NCBI RefSeq assembly: GCF_025460805.1
Contig: NZ_JAMXFJ010000003.1
Location: forward strand, 58,518 to 122,517
DNA from: Microvirga sesbaniae
GTDB lineage: Bacteria; Pseudomonadota; Alphaproteobacteria; Rhizobiales; Beijerinckiaceae
Direction of reading: 5' to 3'
Length of the DNA: 64,000 bases
In this document: one piece after another, positions 25,461 to 33,072 of the stretch
Position numbering within the stretch: the stretch's first letter is position 1
Layout: each line of letters begins with the position of its first letter
The notes under the pieces: model-generated
What the model was told of the DNA's origin: nothing
The model's database searches: none
Seen by the model: only the letters and a program-made list of their open reading frames with translations
Translations under genes and position numbers: made by a program

Positions 25461-26558
25461 TCAATGCTCGACCTGATCGGCCGAATGGCCGGCGCGCCAA
25501 TAGGCGACGACCTGGTGCTCCGAGGTCGGCATCTTCCATTCCTGGCGCAGGAGCCTCTTGAGGCATCGGCAGCTCTTCTGCTCGCAGCCGGCCCAGATGA
25601 AGCGGCGGCTCCCATCCGAGGGCACGACGATCGCCCGCAAGGCGTCCTCGATGAGCGACGTCGTTCCCGCGGGAGCTCCGTTCCGGTGCATCCAGCGGAT
25701 GTCCAGCGCGGCCATGGAGCGGAGGGGCTGCTCCTCGCAGGCGTCGGCCACCTCGAGCAGCACGGTGGCTTTGCAGTCGGCGGGGAGCTCCGCCAAGATT
25801 CGGCTGATGGCCGGAAGGGCCGTTTCATCTCCCGCGAAAAGGTACCAGTCGGCCGGGGGCAATTCGCCGCCGCCAGGACCCAGGATTCCGACGACGTCTC
25901 CCGGGCGCGCCTGTGACGCCCAGGTCGACCCGGGCGTGCTGTCGCCTTCATGCAGGACGAAGTCGATCTCGATCTCGCTGCGCGCCACATCGATCTCGCG
26001 GATCGTATAGATCCGCATCACGGGTCGATCCTCCCCGCGCGGCCAGACGGGCCGACCATCTTCTCCCATGACGGGCCATGACGGAGCACGCCCCATGTGC
26101 GGAGGAAACAGCAGCCGAACATGCATCCCGCCTGTGGCAAAACGTGCGAGATCCCGTCCCTTGAGGCGCACGCGGCGCATCCGTGGCGTCACGTTGATCG
26201 CGCCGACCACCTGCATCTCCCGAAAATACGGGAGCGGCGTTCCGGCCTGGCCATCTCCCTCCCAGGCGATGCGCGGGCTCTCTCCCTCGACGAAGCCGAG
26301 GATGTGCTCCGCAAGGCTCCATTTGACATAGGCGAGACCGGTCGGATCGAGTCCTTCCGCAAGGAGGTAGAGAACGCTGTCGCGCGCCTCCACGGATGCA
26401 ACGCCGTAGTCGAACTCCACTCTGGCGGAGCGTGCGGACCGGTCGACCCGTCCATGTTCGACGAAATGCTCGCAGAGCTTGTCCATGATCTCAACGGGGC
26501 ATGCGAGCGTGACTGAGGCTTCGGCACGGAGGGAGGTCGATGTGGTCATATGGTCCAT
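25461..26558 (-). CDS. DUF2218-SIP siderophore-interacting ferric reductase
   Basis: A 365-residue protein in two parts. Residues 1-105 form a DUF2218-like domain (CPVEIMDKLCEHFVEHGRV ... DSVLYLLAEG). From about 110 follows a siderophore-interacting flavin reductase: the FAD motif MRIYTIRE, and an NAD(P)H-side segment WYLFAGDETALPAISRIL. SIP proteins reduce ferric siderophores with NAD(P)H in the cytoplasm to release iron. The ATG at 26558 overlies a weak GGAG; ATG 26549 is possible. It follows the FhuB-like permease by 17 bases, so it is the last gene of the import operon. Confidence 0.88.
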   Translation of the reverse strand: MDHMTTSTSLRAEASVTLACPVEIMDKLCEHFVEHGRVDRSARSARVEFDYGVASVEARDSVLYLLAEGLDPTGLAYVKWSLAEHILGFVEGESPRIAWEGDGQAGTPLPYFREMQVVGAINVTPRMRRVRLKGRDLARFATGGMHVRLLFPPHMGRAPSWPVMGEDGRPVWPRGEDRPVMRIYTIREIDVARSEIEIDFVLHEGDSTPGSTWASQARPGDVVGILGPGGGELPPADWYLFAGDETALPAISRILAELPADCKATVLLEVADACEEQPLRSMAALDIRWMHRNGAPAGTTSLIEDALRAIVVPSDGSRRFIWAGCEQKSCRCLKRLLRQEWKMPTSEHQVVAYWRAGHSADQVEH

Positions 26559-26575
26559 GGGCGGTTGGGCTCCAT

Positions 26576-28531
26576 CTATCGGTTCCGGTGCAGGAGCCAG
26601 ATCAGGTAAGGTCCCCCGATGAGTGACGCGAAGAGACCCAGCGGGACTTGATACGGGAAGGTCACGATCCTGGAGAGCCAATCGGCCCCGATCATCAGGC
26701 CTGCGCCGATCAGGACCGCCGCCATGGCCTGGTGGCGCGCGCGGCCGAAGCCGATCAGCCACGCCATATGGGGAGCGACAAGGCCGACGAAGCTCAACGG
26801 GCCGACGACGAGCGAGGAGGCGGCCGTCAGGCCGGCGGCGACGAGGGTGAGCGCCCCCCGGCTCGCGCGGACCGGCAATCCGATCGCACGCGCCTGATCG
26901 GGGCCGAGAGGCATGATTTCAAGCCATCGGACCATCAAAGGCAGGAGGCCGAGCAGGAATGCCGCCACCGTGACGGCGATCGTGGCCTCACCCCGGGTGA
27001 TATGGTTCGTCGAGCCGCTGAGCCAGGCCAGGAGCTGGAAGGCGCGAACGTCGCCCGTGATCATTGCTGCGCTGACAAGGGCGTTGCAAAGCGCTCCGAC
27101 GGCGAGGCCGCCGAGCAGGAGCCGTTCCGGATTTCGGTCCTGGCGATTTGCGACGAAAAGGAGCGCACCCAGCACGACGCCGACGCCCAGGGTCGCCCCG
27201 GCCAAGCGGGTGCCCATAGGGGCGTTCGATACCGTGAAGAGAACCGCAGCGAGCCCGATGCCCGCGCCGGCGCTCACGCCGAGGACTTCCGGACTTGCGA
27301 GAGGGTTGCCGGTCATACGTTGAAGGATCATGCCGGCGGCGGCCAGCATCCCCCCGGCGGCCGCGGCAGCAGCGATGCGAGGCGCGCGAAACGGAAGAAG
27401 GTCGGTGAGAAGCTGGCCGGTCGCCAAGTTCCAGCCGTCCGGTCCGCGCCCGACGAGCAGCGCCAAGGTGGTCATGGCGACGACAAGGAGCGTGAGCACC
27501 GCAAGCACGGGGGCCGGATACGCGATGCGCCGCGTGGGCGCGGGCTGCCCGGAAACCGGTGCCTGGCGCGACAGGTTGAGCCTTGGCAGCAGGTACAGGA
27601 GAAGCGGTCCTCCGAGGAGGGCCGTGGCGGCTCCGGTCGGCACCATCTCGGCCGATCCATGGGCGGCAAGTTGAACGAGTCCGTCCGTGAGCCACAGGAT
27701 GACGGCGCCGATGAGCGGTGCGGCCACGAGAGTGTCGCGCTGGGTGCGGGCGCCGCCGAGCCGGGCGAGCGTCGGGGCCGCGAGCCCGACGAACCCGAGC
27801 ACGCCGACCTCAGCCGTGACCGTGGTGGCGAGCCACACGGCGACAGCGAGGGTCGCAAGGCGCAATGCCGGAAGATTGACCCCGAGGCTGCGCGCGCTCG
27901 CGTCGGCGAGACCGAGAAGCTCCAGCGGCCGGATCAGAAGAAAACACGCCACGGAGGAGAACAGCAGTGTGACGGCAAGGGCCTGGGCCGGGCCCCAGCC
28001 TTGCTGGGTCAGCGAGCCGCTGCCCCAGATCAGGAGCGACATCATGTACTCGCCATGGGCGAGGATCAGCGTCGCACTCAGGGCCATGGCGATGAGAGAC
28101 ACGACCATACCGGCAAGAACGATGGTGATCGGCTCGAGTCCTCGCCGCCAGCTCAGGGCCATGAGCATGATCGCGACGGTCAGTCCGCCGACAAGAGCGA
28201 CGGCCTCGCGCGACGTGTCCATGAGCGCGGGCGCGAACAGGGTGGCGGCCGTCATGGCGAATTGCGCCCCTGCTGAAATGCCGAGCGTCGACGGGTCGGC
28301 GATCGGATTGCGCAGGATCTGCTGCAGGAGGGCTCCGGACAGCCCGAGCGCGGCGCCCGACAACAGGGCAACGACCGCACGGGGGAGCACACTGTTGAAA
28401 AGAAGGATGCTGTCGAGATCGAAGCTCTGTCCGCTCGCCAGAGGGAGAAGGCGCAGGATCTGATACGCGCACAATCCCAGGGCGACGGCAAACACCGCGA
28501 ACCATGCCAAGGTGAGCGGCCGATGCGTCAT
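26576..28531 (-). CDS. fhuB: FhuB-like fused Fe3+-siderophore ABC permease
   Basis: About 651 residues, twice the usual FecCD permease: two homologous halves joined near residue 330, each with its own PRAxxALLxGAALGLSGALLQ-type or PRIAAAAAAGGMLAAAGMILQ segment and NPLAxPxxLGxSAGA loop. This duplication is the mark of FhuB, the hydroxamate-siderophore permease, with about 20 transmembrane segments. The ATG at 28531 starts four bases after the binding-protein stop; GTG 28549 is an alternative. It pairs with the ATPase at 32155-33015 across the divergent region. Confidence 0.9.
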   Translation of the reverse strand: MTHRPLTLAWFAVFAVALGLCAYQILRLLPLASGQSFDLDSILLFNSVLPRAVVALLSGAALGLSGALLQQILRNPIADPSTLGISAGAQFAMTAATLFAPALMDTSREAVALVGGLTVAIMLMALSWRRGLEPITIVLAGMVVSLIAMALSATLILAHGEYMMSLLIWGSGSLTQQGWGPAQALAVTLLFSSVACFLLIRPLELLGLADASARSLGVNLPALRLATLAVAVWLATTVTAEVGVLGFVGLAAPTLARLGGARTQRDTLVAAPLIGAVILWLTDGLVQLAAHGSAEMVPTGAATALLGGPLLLYLLPRLNLSRQAPVSGQPAPTRRIAYPAPVLAVLTLLVVAMTTLALLVGRGPDGWNLATGQLLTDLLPFRAPRIAAAAAAGGMLAAAGMILQRMTGNPLASPEVLGVSAGAGIGLAAVLFTVSNAPMGTRLAGATLGVGVVLGALLFVANRQDRNPERLLLGGLAVGALCNALVSAAMITGDVRAFQLLAWLSGSTNHITRGEATIAVTVAAFLLGLLPLMVRWLEIMPLGPDQARAIGLPVRASRGALTLVAAGLTAASSLVVGPLSFVGLVAPHMAWLIGFGRARHQAMAAVLIGAGLMIGADWLSRIVTFPYQVPLGLFASLIGGPYLIWLLHRNR

Positions 28532-28535
28532 GCCG

Positions 28536-29447
28536 TCAACCAACGCCACCTCCGGCGCCGACGAGCGCGCCGGTCAGGAGACGCGCGAAACGGCGGGCCG
28601 CCGGAAGAGCGCCGAACGGGTTGACCGGTGGGAGCGCCACGACCCGCCCCTGCCGGACCGCCGGAAGCGCCTTCCACAGGGGACTGTCGCGCAGGGTGCC
28701 GTGCGCATCGGGAGGGATCGGAGAAACGATGACGATCCAGGCCTCGGGCATCTCGGCGAGAGCCTCGAGGGGTACCGGTGCCGCGGCGGCATAGCTGGTG
28801 GGCTTCGCCCATGCGTTCCTCAACCCAAGGCGCTGGAGAACGTCGCCGAACATGCTGTCATGGCCGAACGCCCTGAAGTGCCGGGCATCCCCCAGGTTGA
28901 TGAGGAAAACGGATCGTGCGGTTCTCTCGGCAAGGCGGCGGCTGGCCTGCGCCAGCTCGAGGGACGCGGCATCGAGAGAGGACCGTGCCTGCACCTCCCG
29001 ACCAAGCCGTTCGCCGAGCGCCATCGTGATCTGCTCGGCCGGTGCGTAGGGAGGGCGGCCGGGCTCGTAGACCGCGTAGGACGCCACGGGAGCGATCGTT
29101 TCGAGACGGTCCTGGATCCACGAGAACCAGTGCGAGCTGACGATCAGATCCGGATCGGACAGGCGCAGCATCTCGAAATTCGGTGAGCCGCGAAGACCCA
29201 GATCGGCAACGTGAGACGGCACATCCGGCTCGACGGCGACTTTGCGGAACTGGACGAGTTCGGTGGCGGCGACCGGCGTCACATCCAGGGCGAGCAAGGT
29301 CTCGAACATGGCCCAGTCCAGAACGGCGACGCGCTGGCGCGGCCGTGCTCTGACACCGCCTGCGAGGGACGAACCGATCGCGGCTCCGAGAAAGCGGCGT
29401 CGGCTCACCGTGAAGGCATTGTGACGGGAGGCGGGATGCATCGGCAT
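28536..29447 (-). CDS. fhuD: FhuD-like Fe3+-siderophore binding protein (Tat-exported)
   Basis: A 303-residue binding protein of the BtuF/FhuD fold. The N-terminus carries a Tat signal (SRRRFLGAAIGSSLAGG), as usual for FhuD. The core shows RVAVLDWAMFETLLALDVTPVA and LRLSDPDLIVSSHWF, typical of hydroxamate-siderophore binders that close around the ligand through a rigid helix. The frame begins with TTG at 29468; I prefer ATG 29447, with AGGTT upstream. It is the first gene of the minus arm fhuD-fhuB-sip, under the AT-rich region shared with the receptor. Confidence 0.88.
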   Translation of the reverse strand: MPMHPASRHNAFTVSRRRFLGAAIGSSLAGGVRARPRQRVAVLDWAMFETLLALDVTPVAATELVQFRKVAVEPDVPSHVADLGLRGSPNFEMLRLSDPDLIVSSHWFSWIQDRLETIAPVASYAVYEPGRPPYAPAEQITMALGERLGREVQARSSLDAASLELAQASRRLAERTARSVFLINLGDARHFRAFGHDSMFGDVLQRLGLRNAWAKPTSYAAAAPVPLEALAEMPEAWIVIVSPIPPDAHGTLRDSPLWKALPAVRQGRVVALPPVNPFGALPAARRFARLLTGALVGAGGGVG

Positions 29448-29672
29448 GCGGCGAACCTGAACTCTCAAAGCTTGATCGGGTCGAATAATTTACTTCGAAA
29501 TGACATTCTATACTTGCGTGGTTTAGCTCGCATAGGCTGATGACTTGACGCGGGGCTGTGTCGCGACGCGAAGCGCGAAGATCCGACCCGGCCGAGCAGC
29601 GCACGGGCGTCATGAACCGCGGCCTCGCTCCCGTCAATACATTTGTTCTGAAAACGTCAGTAAAACTATGAA

Positions 29673-29689
29673 GTTAGAATGATTCAAGA
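29673..29689. promoter_or_regulatory. Weak Irr-like palindrome
   Basis: GTTAGAA TGA TTCAAGA matches the half-site pattern TTTAGAA-N3-TTCTAAA at 11 of 14 positions. It could serve the minus arm (fhuD-fhuB-sip). Weaker than the three boxes to its right. Confidence 0.3.
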
Positions 29690-29808
29690 CTGGCCCTTCA
29701 CGGGCCTGTGCCTCTGCTTCCCTCGGTCGCGCGGTGCTGCAGCGCTCCGTCAGACACCTCCGGGAATGGCCGCATTGTCTGACGCCGCGACCCTAGACAA
29801 GATGGTAG

Positions 29809-29825
29809 TTTAGATCAATTTTAAA
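29809..29825. promoter_or_regulatory. Irr-like palindrome, box 1 of 3
   Basis: TTTAGAT CAA TTTTAAA matches the TTTAGAA-N3-TTCTAAA pattern at 12 of 14 half-site positions. It starts 31 bases, about three helical turns, before box 2. Confidence 0.5.
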
Positions 29826-29839
29826 TAGTATAGCATGAG

Positions 29840-29856
29840 TTTAAAATCTTTCTAAG
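29840..29856. promoter_or_regulatory. Irr-like palindrome, box 2 of 3
   Basis: TTTAAAA TCT TTCTAAG matches the pattern at 12 of 14 half-site positions. It starts 23 bases before box 3. Confidence 0.5.
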
Positions 29857-29862
29857 TTGCTG

Positions 29863-29879
29863 TTTAGAGTATTTTTAAA
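29863..29879. promoter_or_regulatory. Irr-like palindrome, box 3 of 3
   Basis: TTTAGAG TAT TTTTAAA matches the pattern at 12 of 14 half-site positions. It is the closest to the receptor, 96 bases from the ATG at 29975, and could overlap its promoter. Confidence 0.5.
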
Positions 29880-29950
29880 ACATAATTCTTGCCACAACTC
29901 AGTGGAACACATAGTCAGGCGACCGGGCCAGCGATCCCTCGATTGCGCCT

Positions 29951-29978
29951 GCATGGGAGACCCGGAGGTCTCCCATGC
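29951..29978 (+). promoter_or_regulatory. Perfect 12-bp hairpin enclosing Shine-Dalgarno and start codon
   Basis: GCATGGGAGACC (29951-29962), loop CGGA, then GGTCTCCCATGC (29967-29978) pair without mismatch. The GGAGG ribosome site at 29964-29968 spans loop and right arm, and the ATG at 29975-29977 pairs with CAT in the left arm. If the receptor starts at this ATG, the mRNA would hide its own initiation site; if it starts at 30002, this is a leader hairpin or DNA operator. Confidence 0.7.
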
Positions 29979-32161
29979 GATCGAAACCCCTGGGGACATC
30001 CATGAAGCGTCGTTGCGTATTGAGTATGGGGGTGAGCCTGGCCTCGCTCGCCATGATGGTGGCGTCGAGCGAGCAATCTGCGGCCCAGACCCGGCCGTCG
30101 TCAGGCGAGATCACCCTTGAGATGGTGACCGTCGAAGGGCAGGGCGGGAGCGCCACCGGGCCTGTGAACGGCTATGTTCCCACGCGCACCGCGACAGGCT
30201 CCAAGACCGACACGCCGATCGAGGAAATTCCGCAATCGGTGTCGGTCATCGGCCGCGAGGAACTGGAAGATCGCCAGGTCCAGAAGGTCGATGAGGCCCT
30301 CCGGTACACCGCGGGCGTGTTCGCGCAGCCTTACGGTCTGGATTCGGATACCGATTGGTTCTTCATTCGTGGCTTCGATGCGGGCCAGACCGGCGTCTTC
30401 CTGAACAACCTGCCGCTTTATCAATATGGCTTCGGCGGGTTCTATATCGACCCGTTCGTGCTCGAGCGGATCGAGGTGCTCAAGGGTCCGTCTGCGGCTC
30501 TCTATGGCGGATCCTCGATCGGCGGCATCGTCAATCTCATCAGCAAGCGTCCGACGACGGAACCGCTGCGCTACGTGGAGACGGGCGTCAACTCGTGGGG
30601 CAATGGCTATGCGGCCTTCGATTTCGGCGGCGCGCTCGACAAGGACAGGATCTGGTCGTATCGCCTGACCGGCAAGATGTCCGGCGGCGGCTGGGAAACG
30701 GAGAAGGCCGATGACTTCCGGGGCGTCATCGCGCCGGCGCTCACGTTCCGTCCCGACGCGGGCACGGAACTCACCGTGCTGGCGTCCTACCAGCATATGG
30801 ACCTGATGCACACGGGTGGGTTCCTGCCTTATGTGGGCACCGTGGTGCTGGCGCCGTTCGGACGGATCTCCCGACGTTTCTACTACAGCGAGCCCGACAT
30901 CGATCTCTATCGCCGCGAGCAGGCGATGATCGGCTACGAGTTCGAGCACGCGGTCGACGATGTCTGGACGCTGCGGCAGAACTTCCGGTACGCGCATACG
31001 GATTCGAAGGAACGCGGACCCTATCCCTTCGGCTATCTCGGAGGGGCGCCGGCCGGTCCGGATTTCCTGCTCTTCCGGGTCGGCTTCAATCACCACACGG
31101 TGGTGAACACGCTGTCGCTCGACAATCAGGCGGAAGCGAAGTTCGGCACCGGTCCGCTCGATCACACGCTGCTCCTCGGCCTGGACTACAAGTACTACAA
31201 TATCGACCAGATCCAGGCGTCCGGCGGCGGCACGCCGATCAGCCCGGTGAACCCGCTTTATGGAGCGCTCCAGGGCCCGACGGTTCCCTATCTCGATCAG
31301 GACCTGACCGTGAATCAGGTCGGGTTCTATGCGCAGGACCAGATCCGCTACGGCGCCTGGATCGCGACGCTGAACGGGCGCTACGATCACGTCTCGACGA
31401 AGAGCACGGACACGGTCGGCGCCGCCAATTACAGCGACGAAGCGGGCGAGTTCAGCGGACGCGTCGGGCTGGGCTACGAACTCGCCAACGGGATGACGCC
31501 CTATGTCGCGGTCTCCCGCACCTTCAATCCAGTCATCGGCGCCGACTTCTTCGGTCAATCCTTCGCGCCCGAGACCGGACGGCAGGTCGAGGTCGGACTC
31601 AAGTACAAGCCGGCCTTCGCCGATGCCTTGATCACGGCCTCCCTGTTCGATCTCACGCGTCAGAACGTCAACACGACCGATCCGGAGCATTCATTCTTCG
31701 AAGTCCAGCTCGGCGAAGTCCGATCCCGCGGCTTCGAGCTCGAAGCGCAGGCCAACATCACGTCCGGGCTGAAGGCGATCGCGGCTTTCACGGCCTACGA
31801 CATCGAAATCACCGAGGATACCAACCCGTTGCTGATCGGCAACCGCCCGAACGTCGTCCCGGAGATCCTGGCATCCGGCTGGCTCGACTACACGGTCCAG
31901 GACGGTTCGTTCAAGGGACTCGGCTTCGGTGCGGGTGTCCGCTATGTCGGATTCTCGTATGCCGACAACGAGAATAGCCTGAAGGTGCCCGCTGCGACCG
32001 TCTTCGATGCCGCCATCCGCTACACCCGGGACAACTTCACGGTGGCGCTCAACGTCAACAATCTGTTCGACAACGAATATGTCTCGTCCTGCGACACGCA
32101 GTACACGTGCAACTACGGGGCCGGGCGTGTCGCGACCCTCAAGGCGAGCTACAAATGGTGA
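29975..32161 (+). CDS. TonB-dependent siderophore receptor (FhuA type)
   Basis: A 728-residue outer-membrane receptor. The signal peptide (MKRRCVLSMGVSLASLAMMV, cleavage near SAAQ) begins at the second ATG, 30002. The first ATG, 29975, adds nine residues but has the better GGAGG spacing. A plug domain follows, with TDTPIEEIPQSVSVIG, FFIRGFDAGQ, DPFVLERIEVLKGPSAALYG and GGIVNLISKRP. The barrel ends in KASYKW with the terminal aromatic residue. The FhuC-like ATPase start lies within its last codons, so receptor and ATPase are translated together. It probably takes up hydroxamate siderophores, given the FhuB/FhuD-like partners. Confidence 0.92.
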   Translation: MRSKPLGTSMKRRCVLSMGVSLASLAMMVASSEQSAAQTRPSSGEITLEMVTVEGQGGSATGPVNGYVPTRTATGSKTDTPIEEIPQSVSVIGREELEDRQVQKVDEALRYTAGVFAQPYGLDSDTDWFFIRGFDAGQTGVFLNNLPLYQYGFGGFYIDPFVLERIEVLKGPSAALYGGSSIGGIVNLISKRPTTEPLRYVETGVNSWGNGYAAFDFGGALDKDRIWSYRLTGKMSGGGWETEKADDFRGVIAPALTFRPDAGTELTVLASYQHMDLMHTGGFLPYVGTVVLAPFGRISRRFYYSEPDIDLYRREQAMIGYEFEHAVDDVWTLRQNFRYAHTDSKERGPYPFGYLGGAPAGPDFLLFRVGFNHHTVVNTLSLDNQAEAKFGTGPLDHTLLLGLDYKYYNIDQIQASGGGTPISPVNPLYGALQGPTVPYLDQDLTVNQVGFYAQDQIRYGAWIATLNGRYDHVSTKSTDTVGAANYSDEAGEFSGRVGLGYELANGMTPYVAVSRTFNPVIGADFFGQSFAPETGRQVEVGLKYKPAFADALITASLFDLTRQNVNTTDPEHSFFEVQLGEVRSRGFELEAQANITSGLKAIAAFTAYDIEITEDTNPLLIGNRPNVVPEILASGWLDYTVQDGSFKGLGFGAGVRYVGFSYADNENSLKVPAATVFDAAIRYTRDNFTVALNVNNLFDNEYVSSCDTQYTCNYGAGRVATLKASYKW

Positions 32162-33015
32162 TCGATGGGGCGCCGCGGCAGGGCGTCCGCACCGGCACGC
32201 TGGAGCCGGGGAAGGATGACGGGCGCGGATCCCGCGTCGAGATTCCGTCCTTCGCGCTGACCGACGTGAGCTATGCCATCCCAGGGCGTACCCTGCTGCA
32301 TCCCCTCACGCTGACCCTGCCCGGTCGGCGCGTCACCGGATTGATCGGTCACAACGGTTCAGGCAAATCGACACTGATCAAGCTGCTGGCCCGCCAGCAG
32401 GCGGCTTCCGGCGGTTCGATCGCGTTCGAAGGGCGAGACCTGACCCAGTGGGGCGAGCGGTCCTTCGCGAGACAGGTCGCCTACCTGCCGCAGCAGACGC
32501 CGTTGGCCTCGGGCATGCTCGTCAAGGAACTCGTCGCGCTGGGGCGCTATCCGTGGCATGGCGCTCTGGGCCGCTTCGGAACGACCGACCGCCGGAAGGT
32601 GAGCGAGGCCATGGCGCTCGCCGATGTGGAAGCATTGTCCGACCGTTTCGTCGACACTCTCTCCGGAGGAGAGCGGCAGCGGGTCTGGTTGGCCATGCTG
32701 GTGGCGCAGGATGCCCGCTTCCTGCTTCTCGACGAACCGATCTCGGCCCTCGATGTCGCCCATCAGGTCGAGGTGCTCGCGCTGGTCCGGCGCCTCTCAC
32801 GCGAGCGTGGCCTCGGCGTGGTCGTGGTCCTCCATGACGTCAACATGGCGGCTCGCTTCTGCGACGAGATCCTGGCCCTTCGGGCGGGACGGCTGGTTGC
32901 CCGCGGCGCCCCGGGCGAGATCGTGACGCCCCGGCAGTTGCAGGCGATCTACGGTATCGCCATGGAGGTGTTTCCCCACCCGTCGACGGGCCAGCCGGTG
33001 AGCTTCGTCCGTTGA
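32155..33015 (+). CDS. fhuC: FhuC-like Fe3+-siderophore ABC ATPase
   Basis: A 286-residue ATPase. Walker A is GHNGSGKST, the Q-loop lies in YLPQQTPLASG, the signature is LSGGERQR, Walker B FLLLDEPISALD, and the H-loop VLHDVNMA. The order and spacing fit the FecE/FhuC family. The ATG at 32155 overlaps the receptor stop; GTG 32158 would also fit. A 35-residue N-terminal extension before the first strand is longer than usual. It energises the FhuB-like permease encoded on the other strand. Confidence 0.9.
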   Translation: MVIDGAPRQGVRTGTLEPGKDDGRGSRVEIPSFALTDVSYAIPGRTLLHPLTLTLPGRRVTGLIGHNGSGKSTLIKLLARQQAASGGSIAFEGRDLTQWGERSFARQVAYLPQQTPLASGMLVKELVALGRYPWHGALGRFGTTDRRKVSEAMALADVEALSDRFVDTLSGGERQRVWLAMLVAQDARFLLLDEPISALDVAHQVEVLALVRRLSRERGLGVVVVLHDVNMAARFCDEILALRAGRLVARGAPGEIVTPRQLQAIYGIAMEVFPHPSTGQPVSFVR

Positions 33016-33072
33016 CCGCGCCTCAAAGCGGGCGCTTGCTCTCTCCGGCCGGGGGCGGTAGCTAATCCTGCC

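Larger units (their letters stand above)
29448..29974. other. AT-rich divergent control region of the Fhu-like system
   Basis: About 527 bases without a gene, between fhuD-like (minus) and the receptor (plus). Two AT-rich islands (29461-29520 and 29800-29890) flank GC-rich DNA. The right island carries three tandem Irr-like palindromes. A weaker one is at 29673-29689. The hairpin covering the receptor translation start begins at 29951. Confidence 0.65.
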
